DNA from: Arachis hypogaea
Lineage: Eukaryota > Streptophyta > Magnoliopsida > Fabales > Fabaceae
Assembly (NCBI RefSeq): GCF_003086295.3
Contig: NC_092051.1
Span: 12,392,810-12,456,809 of the forward strand
Reading direction: 5' to 3'
Length of the DNA: 64,000 nucleotides
The position numbers were made by a program, and so were the translations under genes. The notes under the pieces were generated by a model, which saw only the letters and a program-made list of their open reading frames with translations, had not been told where the DNA came from and did not search any database. Positions 24,742 to 38,000 of the stretch are shown in pieces (positions within the stretch are counted from its first letter, which is position 1; every line of letters begins with the position of its first letter).

Positions 24742-27700
24742 GTGGTCGAAACCATGATTGTGTTTGCTTGGAATGTGCGTGGAATTGCTAATAGAGCAAC
24801 TGTTCGAGCTCTTAAGGAATATAGGAGAATGTATAGACCATACTGCTTCTTCCTGTTTGAAACCCGATGTAGTGGAGAAAAGGAAAGGGAGGTTATTCGA
24901 GAGTTGGGGTTTCAATTTGCTGTGGTAGAAGGTGCGGCATGGTTTAGCGGAGGTATATGGGTTCTTTTGGAAGATGCCAATCTGAATATAAGATTAAGAA
25001 AATTCCATCAACAGTATATCCACCCGAGTGTTGATAAAGCAGAGTGGGGGAGCTGTCTATTAACCGCTGTATATGCAAGTCCTCAAGAGAGGCACAGAGC
25101 TACTTTGTGGAAGAAACTTCGGGTAATTGCTGACCCAATTTCTATTCCTTGGTTACTATTAGGGGATTTTAACGATATAGCTGATATTGAGGAAAAGAAG
25201 GGAGGAGGAAGAGATAACCCAAGTGCCTGTAGAAGATTTTGATCTTACATTAATAGGTGTAAACTGATTGATCTGGGATGGATTGGAGCCAAATATACCC
25301 AGAAAGAAGGGGAGCGTGAGGGGCAGAACAGGGTGTTCAAGAGATTGGATAGGGGTCTTTCTAATATTGAATGGAGAACAACCTTTTTCGATGGCCGCAT
25401 CGAAGTTTTGCCGAGAGTGAGGTCTGATCACCACCCCTTGTTAGCAAGATTTGTACCATCTAGAGTAGATGTTGGTGAGAAACCTTTTAGATATGAAACT
25501 ATGTGGAAAACCCACCCAAATTTTAACTATTATGTGAAGGAAGCCTGGCCGAGAGAGTAACAACTACCTGAGGCGCTTAGTACCCTCACCCACCTCTTAA
25601 AGGAGTGGAATAAGAGTGTGTTTAGTGATGTTAATAGGAGAAAAAGGAGGATAATGAGAAGACTTGAAGGCATTCAACAAGCTAGGGGGTATGGACGTAT
25701 TCCATATTTGGATAAATTGGAAAAAGAGTTTACGGAAGAGCTAGAACTAATTCTTGAACAAGAAGAATTGATGTGGCAGCAAAGATCTAGACAAAAGTGG
25801 ATAACTGATGGGGATAGGAACACACAGTTTTACCATTTGAAGACGGTTCAAAGAAGGAGGAAGAATAGGATATGTAAATTGAAAGGAGAGGATGGAAGAT
25901 GGTGCGAAGATATGGAGGATCTGAAGCATAAGGCCATCTCGTATTTCAAAATAATTTACAACAAAGATTGGATGGAGGAGCCGATTAAAATCACAGATGA
26001 AACTTACCCTCCGATCCATGAGGATAATGTAAGAGGGTTGAGTACAACCCCCTTTCAAATGAAGAAATAAAGGAAGCTCTTTTCAACATTGGATCTTTGA
26101 AAGCCCCGGGAGAGGACGGTTATCCAGCATACTTCTTCAAAGAACAGTGGAAAACGATAAAAGAGTCCTTTATAGAATTCATACAAAAGTTGTGGCAGGA
26201 TCCTAGCTCTATCAAACTCGTTAATCAAATACTAATAGTTCTCATCCCAAAGATTCAGCAACCAAAATATTTGAAACAATTTCGGCCTATAGCACTATGT
26301 AATGTGGTGTATAAGTGCTTATCAAAGATAGTAGTCAATCGAATAAAACCAACACTGGTCAATAGAATAGCACCATTTCAGTCCAGTTTCATTCAAGGGA
26401 GACTCATTCAGGACAATATAATTATTGCTAAGGAAATGGTTCATGATATGAAGAAGATGAGAGGAAAGAAGTTTATGGTGATAAAGGTGGACTTTGAAAA
26501 GGCATACGATCGGCTGAGATGGGACTTCATTTTAGATTGCCTCCACGAATTTGGGATACCTCATCAACTTATAGACATCATTATGTGCAGTGTGACCTCT
26601 GTTTCTTTTAAAATTATTTGGAATGGCTGCAAGACGGAATCCTTTGAGCCTTGTCGTGGTTTACGGCAAGGAAATCCAATATCGCCATACTTTTTTGTCA
26701 TTGCAATGGATAAATTATCCCAAGTGATAGAAGAGAGGGTACAATTGGGGGTCTAGAAACCCATGGTGGCTGGGCGCAATGGACCTTCAATTTCACATTT
26801 ACTATTTGCAGATGATTTATTGCTCTTTGTGGAAGCTTCTGTTGAACTGATTAGAATGGTAAGACAAGTTCTTGAGTTGTTTAGGAGATCTGCAGGCTTG
26901 AGAGTGAGTGAGACGAAATCTTCTATTTATTTTTCAAAGAGTGTAAATCGACAGGAGAGGGAGGCCATCACAGCAGAAGGAGGGATTGAGGAAACACCTT
27001 CTCTTGGCAGATACCTTGGCGCTTTGATTACAAATAGCCGAAAAGGGAGGGACAGATTCAAGACCACCTTGGAGCGAGTTGCGGGTAAATTACAGGGATG
27101 GAAAGCCTTATGCCTCTCATTTGCCGGGAGGGTAACTTTAGCCAAAGCGGTGATAAGCCCTGCTGTTAATTTTGATATGATGCATTCCTCTATACCAAAA
27201 AGAGTTTGTTGGGAAATAGAAAAGATGCAAAGAAGTTTTATTTGGGGTGAGAAAGAAGGACAAAGGAAGATGCATGCAGTGAGCTGGAAGCAACTTTGCA
27301 GGGCTAAGAACAGTGGAGGTTTGGGCTTTAGGGATCTTACGATAATGAATGAGGCCTTTTTATCAAAGGTGCTGTGGAGACTCATAACAGATAAAGAGGC
27401 TCTATGGGCGAGAGTGTTAATCAGTAAATATGGTAGGCAGCTAGACTTAGTTCATGACATGCAAGCAGTTTCCTCAGATTCGATTTTGTGGAAAGAATTG
27501 ACAAAAATGGGAGAATTTGTTCGTAAGCATGTCCGCTTTTCAATAGGAGACAGATCTTCGACCCTGTTTTGGAAAGACCGATGGTTGAAAGATGAAATGC
27601 CTCTATTGAACCATGTTAGCCAAGTAACCAGAGATATGAGGGTGAATATGTATGTGAGCGAAGCAGTTAGATAAGGCAATTGGAATTACAGTCTGCTCCA

Positions 27701-28871
27701 AAATTTTCTTGAGGAGGATCGACTGCAAGAAATCAGAGCACTATTTCCCCCTGCTCTAGAATTAGGGAGGGACTCACTCAAATGAGACGTCACTCATGAT
27801 GGCAATTTTACGGTGGCAAGTGCCTATAAAGCTCTTGTAAGGTGGGAGGATGGAAATGACGATATCTGGAAGCTAATTTGGCAATGGCCAGGGCCAGAGA
27901 AGATAAAATGTTTCATATGGCTGGTGGTGCATAGAAGGATCATGACAGCACAAAGGAGGAGGCAAATCTTTGGGACAAGCGATGAATGCCATGCCTGTCC
28001 AGGAGCAGTGGAGACATTAGAGCATGTTTTGAGGGACTGCAGCAGAGCATCAGAAGTTTGGTCCAAAACAATTCATCATAGCCACATTCAACCTTTTTTC
28101 AGAGCTCCCTTTAATTTGTGGATTAGATGGAACCTTACATCTGATCTTGGAACTAACAAAAATGGGAAGTGGAGAACCCAATTCATGGTCACCTGCTGGT
28201 GGTTATGGAGATGGCGTAATAAAAAATTTTTTACAGCACATTTTCATAAACCAACAGAGCCAGTGGAGTTTATACAAAAATACATCCATAATATAAATGA
28301 AGCCTTAAGAATGAAAGAAGTAAGGAACGAAAAGAGGGGGTGGATGGAGAAGCAGATCGCATGGATCCACCCTCCTGAGGGTTGGACAAAAGTTAATTCA
28401 GATGGAGCAGCAGACCGTGAATCAAAAAAAGCAGGGTGCGGGGGCTTAATTCGTGACCACCTTGGGAGATGGGTGATAGGATTCAAAACTAGCGTTGGAG
28501 CCAGTAATCCATTTCAAGCATTCTATGGGGGCATAACTCATGGATTACAGATGGCATGGGAGTTGGGATTAAGAAGAGTTATAATAGAATCAGATTTCCA
28601 GGCAGCAATACAAATTATACAAGATGCAGAAAAAGCAAAAAATCACCTGGAGGCACTAATTAGACACGTTTACAATCTTATAAAGAGAGAATGGAGCTTG
28701 AAATTTTCTTACACCTATAGAGAAGGAAATCGTGCCGCAGACTCTTTGGCTAAGGAAGGAAGAGATTGGAATGCAGGGTTCACGTTTTTGTACCAGGCTC
28801 CAAGTAGGCTTAAGCTTATTTTAGATGAAGATGGTCGTGGGGCATGCTTACCCCGAACAGTAAAATATTAG
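24742..28871 (+). pseudogene. LINE-B ORF2: endonuclease, reverse transcriptase, RNase H
   Basis: Domains in order: an APE-type endonuclease from 24754 (VFAWNVRGIANRATVRAL; WLLLGDFNDIA with the metal-binding Asp/Asn; DHHPL near 25430 with the catalytic His); reverse transcriptase (LKAPGEDGYPAYFFK at about 26097, HLLFADDLLLF at about 26793); zf-RVT (about 27813-28080); and an RNase H (KVNSDGAADRESKKAGCGGL at about 28390, ending NRAADSLAKEGRDWN at about 28730-28775). Lesions are TGA at 25240, TAA at 25558, a frame change near 26045, TAG at 26754, TAA at 27672 and TGA near 27783. The final 350 codons remain open. Confidence 0.9.
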
Positions 28872-29459
28872 ATAACTTGGGCCTTTGGCCTTTAGTTTAC
28901 CAAAAAAAAAGAAGTAATAATAAAATTTCCTATACGCGACAGATTAGTTTTTGGTTTGTAGGGTCAAAATATATCATGGGCAACAAAAAAAAATTAATAA
29001 TAAAATCAACCAACTAATTACCAAAAAAAAATCAACCAACTTTTTGGTGAAACTATTAGATGGAAATAATAGATTAGATAAACATCTAAATTCTCTTTTT
29101 TTTAAAAAAAAAAAACTCAACACAATAAGGTGGAGCATCAATGAAAAAGTACTAAACAGATAAAATAAACTAATTCCTAATTATTTTCGGCAAAAGCCAT
29201 CAACAACCCAAAAGATACTCCTAATCAACCTGTTGACTACTCCCGAAATACCCATTTCTTGATTTTCGAAGATTCTATCATTCCTTTTCAACCAAGTGCT
29301 CCAAATGATAACAATAAAACCAAATTCACCAACATTCTAACCATTCGACTGCACGATTGACCCATGAACCACGTAAACTGAAGGTCATTCAGCTCTATAG
29401 CCACCAGTTCCATATTGCTGTTAACACACTAGCGCCTTTCCTTTCTTCCAACTGCACAA

Positions 29460-29900
29460 CCTCATTGAAGACACCCATGTAGCAAAGAGGAACTTGACAT
29501 ATTCCTGATAAAAAATTCAACTCTTTTCACACAGCAAGCTTCTCTTTCCTTGTATGCGCACCACACACCAAGCAAACCGCACAAATAAAAATTATTATTT
29601 ATCAATTCCCCTTCTATACACAACCATCTCTCTCCTTTGTAATAATTATTCAACCTAAACATCATATCATCCCACATTATTAATAAACTCCAGAAACACA
29701 TTCCGATCTCACAAATTTCAAATGCGCCGCATCATTACCCTAAAATTGTACTACATCAAATTTATTAATTATTTCCTTCTTTATCTCTATCAATCCTAAC
29801 ATAATCACATTATTTTTACGCTTAAATTTTTTTACCATTTTCCACTTTACAATACCCCCTAAACCCCTCATATTCCACGAACTAAAATTATTTCAAAATT
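29460..29900 (-). pseudogene. LINE-C ORF2 fragment: N-terminal endonuclease
   Basis: From about 29898 downward the minus strand reads WNMRGLGGIVKWKMVKKF, the start of the APE-like endonuclease. With a stop near 29747 it continues as LLIMWDDMMFRLNNYYKGERW (the GGLL.MWD block of plant LINEs) to 29460. The remaining endonuclease and all of the reverse transcriptase are absent. Confidence 0.75.
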
Positions 29901-29909
29901 TTATTACAC

Positions 29910-31435
29910 ACCTTATTCAGGTTTTTGGGTGGCTCCTTCTTGCTTTCTCTTTCTTTTTTGCTTGCCTTTTTTTTTATGTCAATACTTCATTTTGAACTTG
30001 GAAAATAGCCATAATGTCCTTGTCCTCGTCATATAAAACAACTCCTGATTCAATCGCCAGATCCCAAGAAGTCCTGTTTTCAGTCATATCTTTATCCCAA
30101 CTTCTTTCGTGCTCATCTTGATTAGTCTCACCATCTGCATCCTGCTCTAAGTCCCCCTAATCTTCCAAATTCCTTACAGCCCTTTGATCTTCCAACCCAG
30201 TTTCCTCCACCATTGTATTCTCATCCTCTAAATCTGAATCCTACACTGCATCACCCCTCATCAGACATATGCTAACATGCTGTTTACCACTCTTGTCCAA
30301 ACTAGCGTGAATCTCATTAACTACACTTGGTGGAATGTTTCTCTCCGCTGTGTTGTTTCGAACAATTCTCTGCACCTCTGCCAATCTCCTTTCCGGCTTG
30401 ATTCTACTCGTCGGATGCTTCAGATGCTTCACGCTCCTCCCTACCCTCCATGCCATCAAGCTCAGCGCGGACATTATCACCTCCGCCATCAGCAGCTGAC
30501 TTCTGTGCTGCTCCCAGATCTGCCTCGTCAATGCTATTCACCACAGCATCAACCCCTTCGCGAACTCCATAACCAGCCACGCCCCTCTCTTCATCGCTAC
30601 CCGCAGCAGCCAGCAAGAAAGCCCTTTTAAAACGCACAATGACGTACTTTCCGTCGCACCACACAGCCACTTCGCCACACCCCACTAACATATTGGCCTT
30701 ATATGCTTTAACCTAGCCCCAACTGAACTTTTGTTCAAAACCAAATCAACTCTTTTTTTTTTTTCGTTTATCCCCCTATTCCCAAGTCTCCGTTCTTTCA
30801 GAGATTATTTCATTACCGATTGTTTGAGATCTCATAGATTTCGCACTCACCATAACTGATGGATACACCAAAGGTCCATTCACGTTTTTAAAAAATCCTC
30901 ATGCCACTCATCCAAATTCTCAATAGCAATTACCTTTCTATCCTTGTCATGCTCTACTTTCCGTAGCCCCTGTGGTTTCATTACCACCGCATCCATCCCA
31001 ACTCTAACGGTTTCCTCTGAGCTTCTAGTTCTTTACTTCCATGGTGTTCCAAGACAATGCAACTCTCCTTTTTTGATTCACCTCAATATCTTTTTCTTTA
31101 ATTTTTTTCTATTTTCCATCAGGAGACTCCTTGGCATCTTCATCGCGCGTAGTGATTTTTTCCCGGACATCAATCCTCCTCCTATACTTAGCCTTACCCA
31201 CAAAAATCTATTTACTCGTTAATCGCATTCCATTAATCTCTTTGATGGCCTTTAATGCCCCTCCTTTTGTAGTATACCTGATGAAAGCAAACAGATGAAT
31301 CCGGTCATACTTCTCCTTACGTGTCAAATAGATGTCATTTATTCTTCCTGTCCACTTAAACATATAAAACAATTCATTCTTTGAAATATTACCTGGTAAA
31401 TTAACTACAAAAATTGTGAGCAATTCCCTCTCCAA
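29910..31435 (-). pseudogene. LINE-C ORF1 with RNA-recognition motif
   Basis: The first frame (ATG at 31435) encodes an RRM: TIFVVNLPGNISKNELFYMF supplies RNP2 and helix 1, and HLFAFIRYTTKGGALKAI supplies RNP1 and helix 2. RRM-type ORF1 proteins are known from one clade of plant L1 elements. A stop after MRLTSK (31208) ends the open part. The basic tail continues in fragments, with an open piece at 30241-30531 (TSRIKPERRLAEVQRIVRN), then Ser/Asp-rich sequence down to about 29910. It is not functional. Confidence 0.7.
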
Positions 31436-31547
31436 TTGGAGATATGCTTTACAGTTCTAAACCCATGGATCTTTATTAACATAGAGCTGTCTAACTTTAT
31501 TCCGTCTTGTATTAGACATAGATGGATTATGGATTCTAAATTCTCTT

Positions 31548-32158
31548 ATTAGAAAGATAAATAAACTGAAGAAATATAATTGGAGAATTTTTTTATACAG
31601 AAAAATAATAGATGTGCCAATTATATTCTAACTAAAAAGAATATTGAGTTAGACTTAGATTTTTTGTTATGAAATTACTCATTTTTAGAGTTAGTAAAAA
31701 TTTGTGTGGAGGATTAGTTTTTGGTTTGTTGGGCTAAGAGATACGGTAAAAAAAAAAAAACAATAATAATAAAATCACAATAGAAGTAGTTTGATTTTGA
31801 AATTACGTAGCACTAACATAATCACTTGCAGACTAAGATATATAAGAAAGTAAAAGGGCTTACATAATTATCTCATCCTTCATGATTCAACAAACGGAGA
31901 TCCCTTTAAACTTTCGTTACAGCATCATGCCATCATTCAATTCATTTGATTCAACTAACATATACCTACATCTAGTTAGACACTTAAGAACAAGTAGTAA
32001 AATTAGATGTATATTTATATATAAAACACCTGCTTTTGGATTGGACTAGGATGTATTTCCTCATCTATTTTGGTTACGGAAATTAAACATGAGAGTCCAG
32101 TACAAATATTCAAATAAGGTGAAATAGCTAGAAGAAAGAATTAACTTAAATAACTGAG
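31548..32158. other. Intergenic, 3' flank of the proline-rich gene
   Basis: A+T-rich sequence with a poly-A run near 31747. No gene, repeat pair or RNA gene was seen. Confidence 0.5.
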
Positions 32159-32653
32159 TTAAGTGAACAAGTAATAAAGAAAGGCCACATAAACTAAGCA
32201 GAGAAAGTGACTGGGAAACAGCATGGCAGAAAATGGCACAATTCTTTCTCCATTGTTGTAATAATTAGGAGGTGCATAGCCGCCTGATGAGGATGGCGTT
32301 CCTCCCGGAAAATAGTAAGATCCCACTGGATACGGAGGTGGATGTGGCTGCCCTTGCGTCTGTCCACAATTATCAGGACATGTTGGTTGGGGTGGCGGTG
32401 GGGGTGGGCATTCAACAACCGCTGGCGGAGGAAGTGACGGTGGTGGTGGCGGTGGCAACGAAGGTGGCGGTGGACACTCTACTACTGCAGGGGGAGGTGG
32501 AGGTGAGAGGGGTTGACAGGGATTGTCGCATTCAACGCACATTGTGCATGGAACAAGGTTTTTTGCCACCGTCGTTGTTGAAGTTGCTGAACTGCATAAT
32601 TCTAGTACAATTATCACATAGGAAACCAAAGCAACCAAATTATTATTAGCCAT
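32159..32653 (-). CDS. Proline-rich, probably GPI-anchored cell-surface protein
   Basis: The chosen start, ATG at 32653, gives MANNNLVALVSYVIIVLELC, a clean secretion signal; in-frame ATGs at 32668 and 32725 would add 5 or 24 residues and make a poorer signal. After a cysteine-bearing segment (CTMCVECDNPCQP) come runs of 4-6 prolines broken by AVVEC repeats, then CPDNCGQTQG, a Gly/Ser/Tyr-rich part (PYPVGSYYFPGGTPSSSGGY), and a hydrophobic C-terminal tail (SHFLCLVYVAFLYYLFT), as in GPI-anchor signals. There is no SPPPP-repeat regularity of classical extensins and no LRR domain. A structural or signalling role at the cell wall is inference. Single exon, about 164 residues. Confidence 0.75.
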   Translation of the reverse strand: MANNNLVALVSYVIIVLELCSSATSTTTVAKNLVPCTMCVECDNPCQPLSPPPPPAVVECPPPPSLPPPPPPSLPPPAVVECPPPPPPQPTCPDNCGQTQGQPHPPPYPVGSYYFPGGTPSSSGGYAPPNYYNNGERIVPFSAMLFPSHFLCLVYVAFLYYLFT

Positions 32654-32725
32654 CACTTTCCGATCCATTATTGTTGCAAAATTGAACCTGATTGCTAAGG
32701 TTTGGACGAAATAATATACATACAT

Positions 32726-34265
32726 ACAAGAATATAAATATGTAGTAATGTAGGGTTTTTAATTTATAAGGGGATATATATATATAGATCGATTTTTGGT
32801 GAGTGCACCATTTTGTCGGTGTTTTATCTTCTACGCCATCGTTTCATCATCAAATCTTGCAATCTCAGCCATATGATGAATCATTAAAAGTAGTAACTAT
32901 ATACATAATTGTTGTTTAATTAATTTAATTCAATTTGGGAGGTTTTGAGATGAATTATAATATAACGTTGGTTTGCAAAGTTGGATCCGGAAGTGAAGCG
33001 GCAGATTCTATCTTGGTATGATACATGCCGATATATATATATATATACTGGGTGCATCCATCCATGATCCATGCACATCGCTTTCCCCTGCTCACATGAT
33101 CGTGAATCACTACTACTAAACAATTCATAGAGCAATATGCAACGTTTCAATTTTGGATACATATACATGTGCTCAGCTCTTAAATGTCATTGCATTCAAT
33201 ACAACTATATATTACTTAGGGGGTGTGTGATCCTAAAAAAAAAAACCGGTAATGTTAGAGGAAAAAAAACTATAACTTATTTTATTTATTATTTATTAAT
33301 TATTATAATATTTTTTAGTTTTTTTTTTTTACCAAATATTTCGGTAAAAATATATGCTTCTTAATTACAAATTCCACAAATATATTATTGGTCGGAAATG
33401 TTTGGTAATGGACTAATTAATGGTGTATGTGTATGTTTTCCGAGCCTTATATCTCAAGTACACGGCTCTATAATACGAGTAGAGTTCTATTTTATTTTTG
33501 GTTTTTTCTTTCTTAAAACGTTATTTTAATTTATTACTTTATGCTGTTTCTTTTTCTTTTGAATAATGCGGATCAAAATTTAAAATGTTTAGTCATAGAA
33601 ATTTTAGTATATATCATAAAATAGCGAACCACTGCTAATTAACAATTATGGATATTAAACGGAGGATAAATTATATATCAATTATGAAAAGGTCTAGGAG
33701 CTAACAGTTTTATTGAAATTTGATCAGTACTTAATCAGCAAAAGTAAAGTGAGTAATTTCACACTCTTGAATAAAATCTCATACCATTAAAATCATCAAT
33801 GATGACTAATTGATGGTTACAAATCACAAAACTTGCTAGTCCTAGCACTCATCAATTATATACAACCTCCAAAAGGAAAGTCGTCCGACCAATTTAAAAG
33901 AAAGTTGGCGGAGTAAACGGAATTAGTTTGGTTATTTTTTACTTTTTTAAAGTAAGCAATTTTTAATTTCAAATAAAAATTTATTTTTCTTACTAAAATA
34001 TCAAGTTCTAGCCAAATCCTTTTATCTTTTTAACAAGTTATTGGTTGAAATTTGTGATATTTCGGTTAGAATTTGAGATTGAATTATCAAAGTTAATTGT
34101 TAAAGACTTCTAAAAAAAAAAATTAAATGGACTAAATAGACCAATGTATTAAACGTCTCATATTTATAGATCTATTTTAAATTGAAAAATCTGCCTACAT
34201 GAAATAGTTAAACGAAATAGTGCAACAGATTCACCCATTTTGACTGGGGCAATATATATCTAAAG
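32726..34265. other. Intergenic, includes the promoter side of the proline-rich gene
   Basis: A TATA-rich segment at about 32770-32790 (GGGGATATATATATATAG) lies 100-130 bp before the proline-rich gene's start on the minus strand and could hold its TATA box. Otherwise this is A+T-rich DNA without coding signal. Confidence 0.45.
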
Positions 34266-34397
34266 GGTAATGCTAGGGAGACAAAAAAAACAGTCGGAAT
34301 TTGTCTTATCTAGCATTCATTAATTATCGCAACAATTAATGAATGTTAAATAAGGCAAGTTATGGTTGTTTTTTGCTGATTTTCTTTGGTTACCAAA
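34266..34397. repeat. Foldback MITE, about 130 bp
   Basis: The segment begins GTAATGCTAGGGAGACAAAA and ends TTTTCTTTGGTTACC. A perfect inner inverted repeat (CATTCATTAATT and AATTAATGAATG around ATCGCAAC) and looser outer pairing give one hairpin. No coding capacity. Confidence 0.7.
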
Positions 34398-34708
34398 CAT
34401 TTCCGTATCTAAGTTATGAACGCGCTCGAATTTAACACCTGTTTGACATTTTGAATATAAGAATATTATTCCTTTTGTAATTATTTGAGGTTGTATGATG
34501 TAGCGTACTAAACGATTTATATAGATTGAGACTTGAGAGGTGTCCTTATGTAAGGAGTATGCATATAGCACACGTTGACCGACTACTGAAAATTTCAGTC
34601 GCGTTGGTACCAAGCTAATTCATTTGCATTATGCCACGTCACAGTAGTACATCTATGATGTATCCTCTCTTCTTTTTATATTCTTTGGTCTTTGTTTTCT
34701 ATCATTAG

Positions 34709-34996
34709 TGTGAAGATTTGTATTTGATGCAGTAAATGGAATTGAATTGAATCAATAAAGGATGAAATGAGAAGGAGGTGAAATCAGGAAAGATGAGAGA
34801 GTATACGTTATCTAAATATATATCATATTATAGAGTGATTGAAGTGTATTCTTGTAATGTAAGTTAGCTGTTATTTATAGAAAGGCTTGTAACAACTCTT
34901 TAACTAATTTAATACTCTAGAATAATAGTTATTCTTCTAATAGTTAAGCTAACTATTTTCTAGTGTATTACACCTCTTTGATTTTGATTTTTTATA
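34709..34996 (-). repeat. 3' LTR of the copia element
   Basis: It aligns with 38702-38977 over its whole length; shared blocks include GTGTATT, GCTATTTATAG (a TATA-like site near the middle) and TTTTCTAGTGTATTA. On the plus strand it starts TGTG. The other end is TA in this copy and GA in the other, so the canonical CA is lost in both. Confidence 0.8.
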
Positions 34997-35090
34997 GTCC
35001 CTCTCAAATTAAGAGTGGAATATGAACACATTCAAAGTTTAGTATAAAATTATTAAAAAATGTAACAGAATGACTTTATAAATATATCCG

Positions 35091-38000
35091 CTACTTGGTC
35101 TTGAAAAGGGATATTAGTGACAATTTTTTTTGAGTGACTTGATCATGAACAGAGTAGAGATCTAATTCAAAGTGTTTAGATTTGTTGTGCAAGATAGGAT
35201 TAGCAGCAAGCAAACAAGCATTTTGGTTGTCACAATACAAGGTTAGTGGAGCTATAAGTGAGACATACAATTTTGTAAACAGATTCTGTGTCCAGATAAG
35301 TTCAGATTGAGCTGCTGCTAGTGCTCTAAACTCTGCCTCTGTACTCGATCTACTTACTATATGTTGTTTGTTGCTCTTCCAAGCAATTAAATTTGTGCCA
35401 AGGTAAATGCAATAGCCTGTTACTGATTTCCTATCATCAGCATCAGCACCCCAATCTGCATCAGAGAAAGCAATTAAACGCAAATCAGAACAAGGAGAAA
35501 ATAAGATTCCTCGATCCATAGTCCCTTTAATGTATATGAGAATTCGTTTTAAAGCTCTCCAGTGTTGGACTGTAGGACTGTGCACACATATATTGAAAAA
35601 TGTTGTTGACAACAAATGTCAAATCTAGCCTTGTGAATGTGAGATATTGCAGTGCACCTGCAATTAATCTGAATAATTTGGGATCTTCAAAATGTGGAGA
35701 ATCATTAGCACTTAATTTGAAGGAAGAAACCATAGGTGTAGTAGTAGAGTTAGACATAGTCATATTAGTTCTTTCTAATACCTAACATATTTCTTTTGAT
35801 GTAATAAACTTTGATTAGAGTTGATATAAGTGGCTTCTAAGCCAAGAAAGAAATTGAATTTTCCAAGATCTTTTAAAGAAAAATTTGAATGAAGTTGGTT
35901 GATAAGTAATTGAAGTTCATGAGAGTTATTACCAGTCAATAAGATATCATCAACATATGCCCAGAGAAGTATCATAGAATTTGAAGTATTTCTCACAAAC
36001 AATTATGGATCTGATTTGGTGCTTTTGAATCCAAATCTCTGTAAAGTAGACGATAGAGTTAAAAATCAGGCCCTAAGAGCCTGTTTAAGGCCATAGACAG
36101 CTTTCATATAAAATAGGATTAGTAGCACAAAATCCCTGAGGCTGTTTCATATAAACTGTTTCATGCAAATTTCCACTGAAAAATGCATTATCAAAGTCAA
36201 ATTGTCTTAATTGCCAGCCTCTAGACAAGGCAATTGAGATCACAATTCGAATGGTTTGAGGTTTGAAAACAGGACTAAAAGTTTGTTCAAAATCCATTCC
36301 CTCTCTCTGGTGATATTCCTTGACCACAAATCTAGCTTTATATAGAATGACTTAGGCTTGAGGTTTTTTCTTAAGAGCAAATACCCATTTGTTGTCTATA
36401 ATGACAACATTTGGTGGTGGCACTGTTAATTCCCGTGTATTACATTTGGATAAAGCCTGAAATTCAGATTGCATAGCTTGAATCCAATGTTGATATTTAA
36501 GAGCTTGATTAGTAGTTGTTGGTGCATGGGTCAAGAAAGTAGGATCAAGAGGAAGGGAGGTTTTGTTAGCCATTAGACTTAGAGATACCAGTTTTAGATC
36601 TGGTTCTCATTGGATGTGAATTTAAAGCTGGTGGTGGAGGAGGTAGAGGTGGAGATGGTATTGTTAATGATGATTGTAACGGAAGTACTATTTCAATACC
36701 AAAAATAGGTATTTGTGATGTAGGAATAGTATGACGTTAGGTTGGAGCTGTAATAGAAATATTAGCAGTATCTAATGTATTGTGTTTGGAAGAATGAAGG
36801 TCAGGTGTTTGAATATATTGAGTGCTTGGCTGATCATTGGTAGATGTAGATGGTATGTTCATGTGGATGGTAGAGGATTTTGTAATAATTTGAGGCTCTA
36901 AAATAGTAGCAAAATGAGAAGCATAAGAAAATTTACATTCATCAAAGACAATATTTCTTAAAAGATACAATTTTTTATTTAGAAATAAGCACTTGTAACC
37001 TTTGTGATTTAAGTCATAACCCAAGAATAAGCACATATCAGACTTGTAATCAAATTTGTGCTTGTTATAAGGTCTTAAAAATGGATAACAAATACAACCA
37101 AACACTTTAAAAAATTGATAATATGATTTTTGATGAAAAAGTTTTTCAAATGATGAAAATTAAATATGATCTAAAACAGCAGTGGAGAGTCTATTAATCT
37201 TATACACATACAGCTGTTTGGAAGGCATCATCCCAGAATTGTAAAGGTAAGGCAGCAGTGGCAAGTAAGAATAGACCTACTTCAGTAATGTGTATATGTT
37301 TTCTTTTCACTATACCTTGTTGTTGATGTGTATAGGGAGATGCTAACCTATGAATAATACCTTGTTCTGTTAAAAAAAAATGTTGAAGGAATGAGATAGA
37401 AATTCTGAACCATGATCTGTTTGCAATGCTTTCAGTTTATATCCTATTTGCTTTTCAAAGAGAGTTTTATAATTCCTGAATGCTGTCAGTGCCTTAGATT
37501 TATTAAGAGTGAAATAGATGTATACCTAGTGTGAGCATCAACAAAACTGATATAGTATCTATATCCATTTCTAGATTTCTGAGGAGCTGGGCTCCATATA
37601 TTTACATGACAAATTCTAAGGGATAAGCATACATAAATGTAGAATCAGTAAAGGAAAATTGATGTAGTTTTGCCATAGAATAGAATTCACACACTGTAAT
37701 AGGATTAGAACAAATTGAATATGTAATATAATTTTTGTTAAGATCTTCCAAGACAATTTTAATAGAGGGATCGCCTAAACATTTATGCCACATATCCACA
37801 GAATTATTTGAACTAGTAGTAGCAGTCAATGCTGTTTTATTTGTTACACACTTGGAGATAGGAGTAATCTGTGTAGGTACATTTAAATTGGGAAAAACAT
37901 AAATACCATCTTTAGCTATCCCTTGAAGTAGGTGATTCTTGGTAGCCTGATCACAAACAAAACAATGTTGAGGCCAAAATTTTAAAAAACAGCATTATCA

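Larger units (their letters stand above)
22659..28911 (+). mobile_element. LINE-B: full-length non-LTR retrotransposon, mutated
   Basis: A perfect 14-bp target-site duplication, AAGTAATAATAAAA, lies at 22645-22658 and 28912-28925. The 3' end has an A-run at 28902-28910. Between them are a short leader (about 90 bp), ORF1 and ORF2 with endonuclease, reverse transcriptase, zf-RVT and RNase H. At 6.25 kb this is the size of a complete plant L1-type element. It differs from LINE-A and LINE-C in having a zinc-knuckle ORF1 and a C-terminal RNase H. Confidence 0.9.
29098..31534 (-). mobile_element. LINE-C: both ends intact, reverse transcriptase deleted
   Basis: A perfect 13-bp target-site duplication, TCTAAATTCTCTT, lies at 29085-29097 and 31535-31547. 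On the minus strand the element starts with a leader and ORF1, enters the endonuclease, then jumps to zf-RVT-like sequence and a 3' end that matches LINE-A (compare CAACACAATAAGGTGGAGCAT at 29118 with CAATACAATAGAATGGAGCAT at 3787). About 2.5-3 kb of ORF2 is missing. The deletion joint should lie close to 29450. Confidence 0.85.

Noticed and set aside
30277..30630. Plus-strand frame of 117 codons rich in His, Pro and Leu
   Set aside because: It is the antisense of the LINE-C ORF1 tail, with no recognisable domain.
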